From NCBI GenBank assembly GCA_949358305.1, contig OX442316.1, positions 9,860,001 through 9,924,000 of the forward strand: a stretch of 64,000 bases of DNA, read 5' to 3'. Below the pieces are notes generated by a model, which did not search any database, was not told the DNA's origin, and saw only the letters and a list, made by a program, of their open reading frames with translations. Source of the stretch: Strigamia acuminata (lineage: Eukaryota > Arthropoda > Chilopoda > Geophilomorpha > Linotaeniidae). The translations under genes were made by a program, and so were the position numbers. Shown in pieces: positions 50,301 through 62,400 of the stretch (positions within the stretch are counted from its first letter, which is position 1; each line of letters opens with the position of its first letter).

Positions 50301-53300
50301 TCGGACATCAATATCCACGACCTGGACGAATTCTCTAGTATCTTAATGATTAGTTCCATTAGCCCGCGCCACAATGGCAATTACACGTGTGAAGCGTCGA
50401 ATCCAGCTGGCACAGCTCGTCACACGACATCTCTCTTCATTAATGGTAATTAGATTTTCTGGTTTACTTACAGTGCCCCCCAAAATCTTGCCTTTCAACT
50501 TTCAAGACGATCAGTTTTTCAAAGGCATGAGAGCGCACATCGTGTGTGCTGTGAGTCAGGGAGATTTGCCCATTAAGTTTGCTTGGTTAAAAGATGGCCA
50601 AATCATTTCTTCTGCATTGGGAATAAGCACTCGTAATTACGACGACCATTCCGATTCGCTAACTATTGAAAGCGTTTCTTCAAACCATACGGGCAACTAT
50701 ACTTGCATCGCAAGCAATCTTGCTGCTGAAGTCATCCACACGGCAGAACTTCTTGTTCATGGTATGCACGTGGGCTTCTTTGCCCACTTTTCTACTGTTG
50801 GCTCGAGCCAGTTTTCTGGGTACAATCAACACAGGATTTGACAAAATGAAACTGTTTAGTGTTTTTGCACATTGAAAACTATATTTTGCACATTCAAACG
50901 ACTCATTGTGACAACATAATATTTTGCACACTCAAAACCCGAACCGGTCCTAATGTTGTGTAAAGTTTTCTTCTTTTTTTTTTATTTAGAACTCTGGAGA
51001 TTTTTTGAAAAGTCAGAGCTGCTTTATTACGTGACATAACATAGAATTAGATACATAGAATAAAATATATAGAAATAGACTTAGAAAAAAAAGAAAAATA
51101 GAAATTTAGAAATAGTTCTAGAAAATATACGTTTTTTTTGTTTTTTCCCCCTTTTTTTTGGTAGATTAGTGTCAAATTTTTGTACACTAATTGAAATTTC
51201 GTACTGGGTTTACAGTTGCTCCGAAGATCAACCCATTTTCTTTTCCTGAGAATGTTTTTGAAGGTCGAAGTTTCATTCGAGTGTCCTGTGTCGTTTATCA
51301 AGGAGACCTTCCCATAAAATTTCACTGGCTGAAAAACAATGTGCCCTTACTATCTAAAGATAATTTATCAATTCGTATCATTGATGATTACTCCAGCATC
51401 CTTACAATCGAAAACATAGAAAAAGAACATGCTGGAAATTATACATGTGTAGCGAGCAATCCCGCAGCTTCTGTCAGCCATTCTTCTCACCTATCTATTC
51501 ATGGTAATTCATTTTAAACACACTCAGTGTATTTTTAGTCCGTGTATCACGTAGTTAGTCGGTGGGGCTCGCTAATAAACATCACATAGTTAATACATGC
51601 AGAAAATTATACATGCATTACTCAAAATCATGCTGGGTATCTTTTTCTTTCTTTTTCAAGAGAGCTTGTATGATTTCATGTATAAACCCAAGAAATTAAT
51701 ATTTGTTTTCAAAATATGCAGTGCCTTTGCGCTGGATCATCGAACCTCAGGATACTGTCATCAAGTCAGGACAAAAATTATTTGTTCATTGCCAAGCTGA
51801 TGGATTTCCTGAGCCTTTAATTATGTGGAAAAAGTCACCCGGTATGCTGCATTATCAGCCGTTATTATTGTGTCGACATCGATAATTAAATCAATCATGT
51901 GTAGATAATTACGTCTTGGTTGACGAACCAGAGATTCTGCAAAACAATGGACGAATCCATGTATTTTCTAACGGAACATTGATGTTTAAAAAGATTCAAC
52001 GACAGGATGGTGGGCTCTATATTTGCTATGCAAGTAACAATATGGAACAGTCATTGGGCAAAGTGATTGCAATTGAAGTTCAAGGTGTCCGATTTTATAT
52101 TTTCAATTCGAATTTGGAAATTTAATTATTTTCACTCACAGCTGCTCCTGAATTTACTGAAAGAAGACAAGAATTTCGAAGTAATAGAGGCGATGATGTT
52201 GAAATTCCTTGCGAAGCTATTGGAAATTGGCCCATTTCTTATACATGGTCCATAGACAACCAAATCATCGATATGCACAACACCAGGTCTGATAACCCAT
52301 TTTTAATAATATAAATTTAATTTAAGAAAAAAAAATTATCATTTCGCTAATTAGATACAAAATAGAGGAAAAACACGAGGAAACCAACTTGAAAAGTACA
52401 TCAGTATTACGTATTAATTGGGTAGATCAAAAGGACTCGAAAGATTTTACATGTACCGCAAAAAACGACATCGGTGACAGCCAACTCCACATTCGCCTTA
52501 TTGTACAAGGTAAAACGAATCAACTGTAATTTATTATTTTTATGTTGAAAGGAAAAATGGTTTGTATTACCAAGAAAATCCTGATGCGCCTGCAATTGAC
52601 ACGCCAATCAAAATCGAAGGGCAAACCATAAAACTAAGCTGGACGTTAAAATATGATGGACACTGTGAAATCCTAAGATACATGATTCATTACAAGAAGG
52701 ACGTAGGTGTGTACAGTTTAAAATCTAACACCAATTGCATTTTTTCTCTCGTTAGTTTTACAAATTAATAATTCTCACAGACAGATGGGATACTAAAACA
52801 ACCGTTTTGACAACTTCCGGCACGACAACAACTATATCCATTTCTAATCTCAAACCCGCCACTTTATACAATTTCCGAATGATGGCTGAGAACATTATTG
52901 GCAATGGCAGTTTTAGTGAAATTGAAAATGCAAAAACCGACGAAACTGGTGACTATAATTAAAATAACTTTAGAAACATTTATTTTACAACAATTCTTTT
53001 CTTTTCCAAGTTCCTGAGGGCGCTCCAGAAAATATCGAAGTAGAGTCAGTCGATGCAAACACTTTAAGAGTGATGTGGAAGGTTGTTTCAATTTATGCCA
53101 AGTTTGAAAAAGGTTTTTGGCAAAATTAATCCTTTCATTTCCAGCCACCAAAAAAATATCTTTGGAACGGAGCTATTCGCGGTTACAACATTGGGTACAA
53201 AATACACGATTCACTAGATGAATACACCTTTACCACGTTGGAAGTGCCCGAAGATTACACCGAGGAACTCATTTATCAACTCATTGATCTCCACATGTAC

Positions 53301-56300
53301 ACCCAATACGATGTCATTGTCAAAGCCTACAACAGTAAAGGCAAGGGACCGAGTTCAGACGTTATTCTCGCCATGACTTCGGAAGACGGTACAAATAAAA
53401 TCAAATTTGTTATTATATTTCTAATTAATGGCAATAACTCTAGTGCCATCGAGTGCACCAACGGAAGTACGGTGTTCTTCGCTGTCTTCGCGGAGCATTT
53501 ACGTTCTTTGGGATATGCCTGCACCGGACACAATAAACGGAATTTTAAGAGGTTACAAAGTCATGTACAAGACGACTGAAGAGTGGTATGGTTAGTACGA
53601 TCCAGATCCCAGTCAAAGTGCCGTGTTCATGGGAAGATGAATAATCAACCTTTTTCCATTCCAGACGCCACAATTCAGTCTAAAATCGTTGATACAAACA
53701 AATTAACTATCAACAATTTGAATGTGAATACTAACTACAGTTTGCAAGTGTCGGCATTTACTAAGATGGGAGATGGAGTCAAAAGCGCTCCGGTTTTCTG
53801 CAAAACTCACGAAGATGGTCGGAAATCACAATACTAACAACGAAACAAAATACAATTAATCTTTTAAACAAACATTTACAGTTCCTGATCCTCCGGAAAC
53901 GATCAAAGTTCTTCCATCTTCATCAGACTCAGTTGTAGTTGCGTGGAAACCCCCTCCCCGATCAAATGGAGCCTTAACAAAATACAACGTGTATTATAAA
54001 CCAATTGAGGATAATCAAAAGGTAGCGTGTACAAATTGTGTTATTAAAACTCAACATAACGTCTGCAAATTGCTTTCTAGGTTGATATGAATGCTCAGAA
54101 AACTGAAGAACTGCAACACGATGCTAGTATCCATTCATCGGCAACAAACAAGCAGTCGGTTGAAATAAAAAACTTGAAGAAAAATCAGAAGTACGCGTTT
54201 TGGGTTACGGCAAATTCCGTAATTGGTGAAAGTTCTGAATCTTCAATAGTCGCACAGACTGTTGCTGATTCTATTGGTAATGTTTTTGCATCAATTGTTT
54301 TTAAATTTCAAACTGAAGCTCTTATTTTATAGTGTAGTTCCAGCCAAAGCTGCATCTTTTGATACGTTAATTAAAATACCTTGGCAAGAAGACATCGTAC
54401 TGCCCTGCACTGCAGTTGGCGTGCCATCCCCGAATCGAAAGTGGACTGTGGGGTAATAAATAAATAAATAAATTTATTTTAACAAGTTTTTTAATGCACA
54501 TCTGAATGTATAGTGATCATTTCCTGAAGGAAAACAATCGCCTTAAAATCACACCGGATGGATCTGTGTTTATAAGCAAAGTTGCCAGTGAAGATTCAGG
54601 CAACTACACGTGTGCAGTGTACAATGAGCATGGGCGTGACGAAGTCACGTACATAGTGGCTGTGCAAGGTTGCATGAAAACAAATATCACTACGAAATTT
54701 GAATGATAACAATATTTTATTATAACCCACAGTTCCTCCTCCTGCTCCAATCATAGATGTTGTTTCTAAAACCCGTACATCCATTAAGTTGCAATGGAAA
54801 CTAGCACTTACTGCAGGGAAATCCATTAAAGGTGTGTATTAATATTAATAAACCGTTCCAAGCAATTACCCATTGTGCGTATCCCGTAGGTTATCTTCTG
54901 CACTACAAGGAATTGAATGGTATTTGGTCAACCAAGGAAATCAGGGCTGAACAAGTGTTGTACACTTTAGATAATCTCTTGTGTGGAGCCGCTTACCAAA
55001 TATACATGGAAGCTTTTAACAACATTGGTACAGGCTCTCCGAGTGATACTATGACAGTTACTACCGAAGGTTCAGGTAAGAACGTTCCAATGCTTATAAA
55101 ACTATTATATCTTGATGTTTTTTTTTCCATGTAGACGTCATTGCTCCATCAAAAGACCAAATAATTCGCGAAGGTTCTACATTTGTAACGATCCAACTGG
55201 AAGCTTGGCCAAAAACTGGCTGCCCAGTGAAGACATTTTCTGCCGAATACAAGTCTGTTAGTGGTAGAGAATGGGCCGTTGCCGGCTCCAGCATTAGACC
55301 GACTCAAAAGAAAATTGTCATTTCTGATTTGAGTCCTGCAACGTGGTATACATTACGCCTCTCGGTAGAGAGCAGCAGCAAGCCCATCTTGGCAGAATAC
55401 AGATTTGCTACTCACACTGCCACCGGAGGAACTTTGGCTCCGGACACGTTTGAGGAATCTCTTGCTCCTGTCCACATTTTCTATTTGGATCCAATCATTT
55501 TCATCCCCGTTGTTGCTTTGTTGATTGTCATTATAATTGTTTCTGTTGTTGTGTGCATTTATTGTAAACGCCGAAATGGCAGTTTAGGAAATTCATCCGG
55601 TATTAGCCCGAATTTAAAACGTGTCGTGATGGATTGCTAATGTTTTGTTTGCAACTGTACAGATATTTCGAACGCTGCAAAACACCGGGGCGTGAATACT
55701 TGGATCCGACATTCGCACACCATTCCACGAAGACGTTTTAGTCGTGGCCATTCTTCGCCTCATTCTAGTCCTTCGAGAAAAAGTGCCGGTGAGTATAATT
55801 AATTGTAAAAATTATATTTCGTGTGTAATTTGTCTATTTGTGCTTAGATCCTTCTCCATACGCAACGGCTCACTTGACGGACTTTCAACCAGATCATGGG
55901 AAATCGCGACCAGGTTTATTTCATCATTTATTTTGAGAGAAAAAATACTCTTATCACTTACAAATTAATTGTTTCGTCAATAGTTGCCATTCCATTATTT
56001 CAAAATGAGCCTTTTCAACAAGCTGGCCATTCGCAGTTAACAAAAAATTAAAAGAACAAACAAATTTGCTTTATAAAGACTAAATTTTGATACCCCTAGG
56101 TTTGGGCCCATGAGTGCGCCATCGTCGGATGCCAAATTTGTTTTTCCTTCAAATCCTCACTTTCATGAAAATAAAATGGCTGTTGGTGGCCAAGGAATTG
56201 ATGATTACGATCCTCCGCCAATAGGTATAAATACTAAATTATTTTAAATTAAAAACACATGAATAATCTTTGTTAATTTCAGCGCACATGATAAGAAATT

Positions 56301-56311
56301 CGGATAATTGA
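47350..56311 (+). CDS. Dscam: Dscam-family cell adhesion receptor, paralog B (35 exons)
   Basis: Same plan and nearly the same exon lengths as paralog A. Order: signal peptide (47350-47431, MKSYQRQPIWLLFVQLWLL), Ig1 (47722-48015), Ig2 (48099-48263, 48380-48529), Ig3 (48591-48708, 48790-48968), Ig4 (49033-49299), Ig5 (49359-49655), Ig6 (49718-49828, 49894-50055), three Ig7 exons, Ig8 (51722-51841, 51905-52084), Ig9 (52142-52286, 52355-52509), FN1-4 (52575-54276, eight exons), Ig10 (54338-54452, 54514-54668), FN5 (54733-54831, 54890-55075) and FN6 plus membrane segment in one exon (55135-55599, DPIIFIPVVALLIVIIIVSVV). Tail exons are 55663-55788, 55848-55913, 55984-56035, 56100-56224 and 56283-56311 (stop TGA). 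With one Ig7 the protein has 1793 residues. It differs from A and C by lacking the intron between FN6 and the membrane exon, and from A by having a decayed fourth Ig7 exon. Expected role: homophilic adhesion or recognition receptor. Confidence 0.93.
50158..51503 (+). other. Array of three alternative Ig7 exons in Dscam B
   Basis: The exons are 50158-50445, 50474-50761 and 51216-51503, each exactly 288 bp and phase 1 to phase 1. By sequence they correspond one to one to the first three Ig7 exons of Dscam A, so the array predates the gene duplication. The intron between the first two is only 28 nt (50446-50473); the next is 454 nt. Both short-intron borders carry good donor and acceptor sequences (GTAATT, TTTACTTACAG). 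Confidence 0.85.
51539..51640 (+). pseudogene. Decayed fourth Ig7 exon of Dscam B
   Basis: An acceptor-like TTTTTAG ends at 51538, 35 nt after the third Ig7 exon. The following bases partly match the start and middle of the fourth Ig7 exon of A (for example AGTTAGTCGGTGGGG against GTCAGTCGAGGGG). Bases 51602-51637 encode NYTCITQNHAG, against NYTCIARNHAG in A at the same place. Most of the 288 bp is deleted and no donor remains, so this is a relic. Confidence 0.7.
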
Positions 56312-57289
56312 TTTCGGGATGTGCACATTTAAGCGAACATATCTTTAGATATGCAGTTTTCAAGACATAAAAAAAAATCAATTCGGCGTAACAGTAGATG
56401 TAGTAGATATTTAATTACTATAATTCCACGTAACACGTAAGGACACATAAAATTTGTCAAACCTTAACAACAGTATTAACTAAATCTAGTCGGGTTTAAT
56501 GTTGTTTCAATGTTAATGATACTTCTGTGATCACTAATCATTTCTATTTAAGTATTTATCTATTTCAATAAATATCACTTTAAAATTAATGTTGCTTTAT
56601 ATGTGCTGTACTGAATAATTTCTTCAACTCGTCTGAATTTCTGTAATCAAATCCTGGTGATGATTTGGGGAAGCTGCTAACACAACAGTTGTCGTCACAA
56701 ACTTATACATATTTGATTTTTTCCTAGTTAAATAGTGTATAAATGTAGGTGTGATTACTTTTAAAATCAAACATTATAACTTTTTTTACCAATCAAAATG
56801 GATGTGGAAATAAGAATTTAATCTTAACAGAGGTTACGATAATATTAACAAAAGAAATGTTTGTTCAACGATTCAAAATATCCTTACCGGGCTGCTGATA
56901 TCATCAACACTTCAATGGTTCAGATTTTGTCGGGGTATTAACAACTAAAAAAAGATGTTTGAAGTTTTTTAAAATTAGTTTGAATTAATTTTTACGATTA
57001 TCTCACTTTGTTCAAAGTTGTTTGCGCAGCATCCATCGTCCATGTGTGTCGCTCGAAAATTATTATCTCCGAGCTGAAGCGGTTTTTTACGTTGCAAGTT
57101 TTTTCCACCAGGTTGCGTTGCTTTTTTTTTCTTTTTATCTTTAGATGACAGCACGCACGAATTTGACGTTTTTTCTTGAACTTCTGTGAATTTTGATTGG
57201 TTATTCAAATGAAATGACGAGGCGTTTTCGATTTTTCATTTTTGGATTTCGCTTAGTTTTTCATTAGTTTTTTCCGGCGTGTACGCAAA
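56312..57289. other. 3' UTR of Dscam B and following spacer
   Basis: AATAAA at 56567-56572 is a likely polyadenylation signal for Dscam B. Beyond it the DNA is AT-rich. A minus-strand open frame at 56975-57208 is lysine-rich and has no recognisable domain; I leave it out. The block 57,000-57,300 is somewhat CpG-richer. Confidence 0.45.
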
Positions 57290-58253
57290 GCAGACGGCGT
57301 TCGACTGAGGTGAGTTTTACTTTAATTTCTAGTTTTTGCTTAAATTACTCGTTTCTAGACTAGCGTTAGCAGACTTTTGTTTTTGTGTTTAGTGTTTTGT
57401 ACGGTTAAGTCGAGCATATTAGTTGTTTTTTGAATGCAGCTACTGTAATAACATGGTAATTTATTAATTTAGTTTTTATCCGTTATTTTGCATTTTAGAA
57501 GAAGTAGAGGAATTTCAATTTAATTTGTCTTTTTAATTTTATTTAACTTTATTTCGGAATGGAAATTTAGTTATTAATCTTTTATTTTACATTTTTTTAA
57601 GTTGCTAATTTTGCATTTTTAAAAAATAGGTTTGTCGACGCACGAGTCGAATAACGCGGACGATAACATAGACGACAACATGGATACCGGAGCATATGCA
57701 TAAAAGATGAATCCTCGGACAGCGTAGACCAATTCCGTGACAGCTAAACCTATTCCGTGACAGCTAAACCTATTCCGTGACAGCTAAACCTATTTTCGGA
57801 TTTTATTTGATTTCTTCTTATTATAATTATAACATACCGGTAATCTCTACTGTATAATTTTAATTGTGTATCAGTTTCATGTATAATTCTGTATTATTTT
57901 AATTGTGTATAAGTTTCATGTATAATTCTGTATAATTTTAATTGTGTATCAGTTTCATGTATTCTGTATAATTTTATTTTCGCGTAATTATGTATGTATA
58001 TGTATGAACGATTTTTTTTTTAGGTTAACATAAACATCAGGAAGACATCGTGGGACATTTTGAACGGGCCCAGAGCGTGGCACACTCTGGGTCCTGGGTG
58101 TGGTAATACGGCGGAGTCTCAAGGGGGATGTTTACCCGAGATTATCCTTAAATGGTCCGTTATAACCCGCTTAAACTTTTGATTAGCCATTTATTTTCCT
58201 TTTAAGGAAAAATTTGTATGTTTTTTATGTATAGTGTATTTTATTTCAATAAA
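57290..58253 (+). other. Possible spliced non-coding transcript or repeat unit
   Basis: A donor GAG|GTGAGT at 57309/57310 and an acceptor AAAATAG ending at 57629 could join two exons. The second would hold only a short frame (MDTGAYA end), a triple 20-bp repeat, a small hairpin CCCAGAG/CTCTGGG near 58,070-58,090 and AATAAA at 58248-58253. No protein of substance is encoded. It may be a non-coding RNA or part of an unrecognised repeat. Confidence 0.25.
57731..57791 (+). repeat. Triple tandem repeat of a 20-bp unit
   Basis: The unit TATTCCGTGACAGCTAAACC occurs three times in a row with a period of 20 bp (starting about 57731, 57751 and 57771); the first base differs in copy one. Confidence 0.9.
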
Positions 58254-58290
58254 GTTTTATTTTCTATAAGCTATGTCATTTCTGCAAAAA

Positions 58291-58351
58291 TTATTCTAAG
58301 TCCAATAAGGCGAATCGCTGCCAAATTTTTATAGGTTTGGACTTAGAATAA
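58291..58351. repeat. 15-bp perfect inverted repeat (hairpin)
   Basis: TTATTCTAAGTCCAA (58291-58305) is exactly complementary to TTGGACTTAGAATAA (58337-58351), with a 31-nt loop. It lies about 40 nt after an AATAAA, so it may be a transcript-end structure or a very small transposon remnant. Confidence 0.75.
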
Positions 58352-58455
58352 AAAAAGGGGATGGTGGGTGGGTATAGAGATTCCCCATTTTATATGAATG
58401 TTTATTAATTAAATGACAACAAATTTTAATTACAAGTATATACTATGTAATTATA

Positions 58456-58489
58456 AATTTTATGTAGTTTTATTCAACTACATAAAATT
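58456..58489. repeat. 14-bp perfect inverted repeat
   Basis: AATTTTATGTAGTT (58456-58469) pairs exactly with AACTACATAAAATT (58476-58489) around a 6-nt loop. The surrounding DNA, 58.35-59.2 kb, is AT-rich with no gene seen. Confidence 0.7.
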
Positions 58490-58994
58490 ATAAAGACACA
58501 ATACAAATAAATTTTATTGCACTTAAAATAGAATAAGAACAACGAAATACACATAAAATATTAATGTAAATAATAAAAGCGAAATACACATAAATAATAT
58601 CTTCAGTGTTGAATCCTCCGGGTTAGCATCTATAAAATAAATATACAATTAATAATATGTAAAATTAACAAACCAAATAAAACAGAAAAGGTCAAAACTA
58701 AAATGAAAGCAACACATTAAACATCATGCGCACACCATTTGTAAAGTTATGCGCTGCAAATAGTTAAGATATGGAAAAACAAATTCGATAGGTAGACACA
58801 GAAAGCAGAAACTATAATTAACTGCAAAGAAAACACGCTAAAAAAGCTAATTAAAATTAATAAATTAAAAATTAAAAAATAAATTTAATTCATTTAAATT
58901 AAACTTGTTACAAGACTACTATAAATAAATTAAACCCGTATAGATGACGGGAGGTGAAAGAATAATTTAAAACACTTCTATAAAACAGAGCACC

Positions 58995-59105
58995 GAAAGC
59001 CTAAACGCTAAAAAATATACGAGAACTATAAAGAAGAAAAAAGCCTAAACGCTAAAAAATATATTAAACCTATAAAGAAGAAGAAAAAAGCCTAAACGCT
59101 AAATA
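58995..59105. repeat. Tandem repeat, about 46-bp period, three copies
   Basis: AAGCCTAAACGCTAAA recurs at about 58996, 59041 and 59088, with A-rich spacers that share ACTATAAAGAAGA. No function is apparent. Confidence 0.7.
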
Positions 59106-59896
59106 AAAAGTGCCAAATAAGTCAAACTTACCTCAATTTGAAGCATGTTTCCTCTTGCAAGCCGAAGAAACTAATGAATAAATCCTCGCGAAAAACACAA
59201 AATGCAAAATATTAAAAGCAACGTCGGTTTATTTGAATATCCAATCAAAAATACTTACAGAATATTCTAGAAAGTATAACAATTTTCTTCTCCGTCCTGC
59301 CATCTTGTGTAAATTTTTTGAACTAATATATCAGTAATTTGGGTGATTTTTGTTGAAAGTATCCACTATCCAGAGAGATAAAAAAAAGTGTACAAATGAA
59401 GTTTATTTTGCCTTCAACTAAAACAAAATTTGATCCCGGCACAAATGCAAGGACACAGATTCTTCTAATCTGTGTGCAAGAATGAGACTTCGAGAAAGTC
59501 GTTCCACACAACGCATACGCGCCTAAATTTGGAGGTGTTTAGTTTTTACTATATAAAGTATTTTTTAAAAATTACACTCAAATTTTAAAAAAAACATGCC
59601 ATTTAAAACAGTTTAAAAGCAATCCGTTTATTTGAAGATAATTTAAGAAAAGAACAGTGTTCAGCAGAAAAGCCATGATTAAGGAACGAAGGAAGGAAGT
59701 GCATTTCCCTAAATATAAAATGCGAAAATACAATTAAACACTTCAAATTTGATTCAACAACAATAATATATCCAGAAACACAAATTGAAAAGAAAAAACA
59801 CTCCTGGAAACACGAATCGGGAGATTTGATCAATAGCCTTACATCTTGATTTTTTCGAAAATTTCATTCTTAACTACAAAAATAAAGAAAAATAAA

Positions 59897-60880
59897 TTAT
59901 AAAATAATATAAACACATAATGCAGTCATCTGGACATTTAGCTTACACACATTTGTAGTCGAAGGTGTTGAAAATGGAGTCTTAACAGGTGAAAGTGCAT
60001 TAGAACGATCCAAATGTTCGAGATATCCAACAACAGCATACTCAAGAAGAGATATAAATACAATTAAAATGCAACTGAACATCCACACGTCCAAAGCCAT
60101 TAGAATGGAAACTGATGGTAACTCACGTTCCGCAGAACTAAATTGTGTGGCTAAAGTAAGCATTGATGTAAGTCCCAAAGCTACACGAGGAGCTGCGTTT
60201 GATGGTTTCAACCAGAACGATATCCAATTATAACTATTATAATGCTCGATATCAATACGAGTAATATTTGTCGAGCCTGATCTCTGGGTAAAACAAAGTT
60301 ATAATAATTACTGTACAACTGTTGTGAACATCTGAGTCTGTAAATACAAATACATTTTTTTATTTCAAATTTAAATTTGATAACTATAATGATTTACTCA
60401 CCTACGGATGAAAGACAGTCTGTGGTCGTCAACTCAAGCAACTCCAATTCGGTTGATTGCTGACTAAAAATAATAATAACTACATGCTTTAATCGCTATA
60501 AAAGTATTAATAACTTACAAGACCTCATTTGCAATCTACAAATCTGCTTGTCGAATGGGAAACGAGACATTTTAAATCGACATATAAAAGTTTCACCGCG
60601 TCGAATCCAAGAATAAGTTTAATTTTTCTGTGGTTGTAAAAGAGAGTTGCTTTTTTTTGGTTTGTATAAATTGCTGAAACTGCAGGCTTCGTAGTTTCCA
60701 AAATTCAATTGAGGAAACCACATTTTCAACGCTAAAAAATATTGGAATACCGTGTATGGATTTCGTTATTTTTTGAGAACTGTCGAGTTCAGTCGAAAAT
60801 CTCTCCAGCTTATATAGAAAGCTGATTCTATATGCATATCCTATAAAAAAAATCAAATGTTTAAATAGTTGTTTCAAATT
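59897..60880 (-). pseudogene. Broken Cys-loop ligand-gated ion channel gene
   Basis: On the minus strand, 60582-60538 encodes a canonical Cys-loop, CRFKMSRFPFDKQIC (two Cys 13 residues apart, with FPFD). It is followed by a donor at 60519/60518 and an exon (60463-60402) reading ELLELTTTDCLSSV in one frame. A last piece from 60283 leads into WISFWLKPSNAAPRVALG, the M2 pore helix (LTSMLTLATQ), then LDVWMFSCILIVFISLLEYAVV, an M3 helix, and stops near 59897. The reading frame breaks between the Cys-loop and the segment before it, at the exon junction after it, and twice inside M1, where the hydrophobic helix is spread over two frames. The M1-M2 loop reads AAPRV where related anion channels have AAPARV, one residue fewer. 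M4 was not found. These defects point to a pseudogene of a chloride-channel-like (GluCl/GABA/glycine type) subunit. Confidence 0.7.
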
Positions 60881-61535
60881 GAATTATTAGTTGTACACAA
60901 TTCACCGTCATTTTAGGCGACGCTCGAATTATGGTGAGAGGATATATCGCACATCGCACATCACTTCATTCAAACCTGTAAATAATTTCATCTACAAATT
61001 TAAGTATTCTGATTCAAGATCAATGATGGTGCTTGATATTAATTGTAGTTTGCTGGAAGTAAGTTTTCGAACCAATTAGCGGAGGTGGTTTTACTATATT
61101 TTAAAAGGAAATAAATAAAAGAAAAATGATTATTTGTAAATAAATAATATAAACTACAATAAACATACTGATCCTCTGTTTTCGCCTGACAAATTAATCC
61201 GAATATGACGAGTGTACAAGACATTCTTGTATTTAAAGCCAGTTTCAGAGACAAAATTATCCATTGGTATCTCGGATGTGTATGGTTAGCATTTAGATGT
61301 TAACGAAGACCAATTGACATCTGGTTTAGCCCAGGAGGAACGCATTCTTCATTGAGGGACCCCCGCTTTGCCTTTTTGCAATCAGGGGCAAATCGATTAT
61401 CTTTGATTTTCTTGCATTTGTCCCTGAGCTATCGCTATCGGGAAGACTCCCTTCAGAACAGGTTTCCAATTAAGGGCCCTACCGCCAGGAGATTCACTTG
61501 GTCGTTCATGTTGACGATTGCGGACATGCTTCTAG
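60881..61535. other. Intergenic DNA, no gene recognised
   Basis: AT-rich up to about 61,330, then a GC-richer stretch (61,340-61,535) that is open in one plus-strand frame but shows no known domain. The hAT MITE copy 2 is inserted at its right end. Confidence 0.35.
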
Positions 61536-61690
61536 CAGGGCTGGACTGGCAACAAATTTTTTGCCGGGAAATCTGGGTGTCCGGGCCACAATTAATGAAG
61601 TTGGGACAGGCCACAGCGGGCCGCGACAGGCCACCACGGCCACGGGCCACCAAGAAACTCCCGGTAGCCCGCCGGGCCAGTCCAGCACTG
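61536..61690 (-). mobile_element. hAT-type MITE, copy 2 (155 bp, inverted)
   Basis: The element begins CAGGGCTGGACTGG and ends CCAGTCCAGCACTG and is the reverse complement of copy 1 (19344-19498), with the same length and only scattered differences. It is flanked by GCTTCTAG (61528-61535) and GCTTCCAG (61691-61698), an 8-bp target duplication with one substitution. Confidence 0.9.
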
Positions 61691-62400
61691 GCTTCCAGTG
61701 ACGGTGGGTGCATTCCCTTGGTTCGTTTATGTTTCCATGAGGAATAATCTTTTCTCGAAGTAATTTTGGTGATAATTACGAAGTGATTGTCTGTGTGGTT
61801 CTTGCATTTGCGAGGGAAGGAGAATTTTGGAATGGACCATGGGCATCAGTCAACATTCACTGGATATCAACAAATCTTGTTTGGTTAATCCCTATCTGTC
61901 AAGATGATGAGTGCTGTCCTAATTTCGACAATCAATGGTCGATTGCCACATTGCCAATGCATATAGGCAAATGCACGGGAGCCAGCCATCCACCTTAAGA
62001 ATAAGATTCAACTGTTTATGGCACTAAAATTTTTTTAATGGAATTGGGAATATCAAATAACAAGTGTACATATCATACTATGAATATAATTAAATCACAA
62101 CAGCAACAGCAGTCACACTAAGAGTATCTAAAACATACCTCTAAATAGATATCTATCTACTACTAAGAGATTTAGAAATGATTTAAAAAATTGAAATATC
62201 AAATATGAAATTGTTAATGAAATTGACACAACATTCAATTACGGCGGATCTAAATTCTCTAATAAATCTTATCCTTATATCCATTGTGGGATCTAAAAAT
62301 AAAAAGTTAAACGTAGAAGAAAATATTTGTTTTAGAATGATATACTGACCGCATATTGTTATTAAACGTCTATCGGTAATTAATCCATGCACTATTCAAG
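61691..62400. other. Spacer between MITE copy 2 and Dscam C
   Basis: The 61,780-62,000 part has a 71-codon plus-strand frame ending CTGASHPP that I do not recognise. Taken with the GC-richer part left of the MITE, it may be a fragment of an older repeat or gene interrupted by the insertion. The rest is AT-rich and should hold the 3' UTR of Dscam C; no clear AATAAA on the minus strand was found. Confidence 0.35.

Noticed and set aside
56975-57208. 77-codon minus-strand frame, Lys-rich
   Set aside because: No domain, no splice context, composition bias alone could explain it.
61783-61998. 71-codon plus-strand frame with several Cys and Trp
   Set aside because: Not recognised and not supported by splice signals; kept only as a note in the spacer entry.
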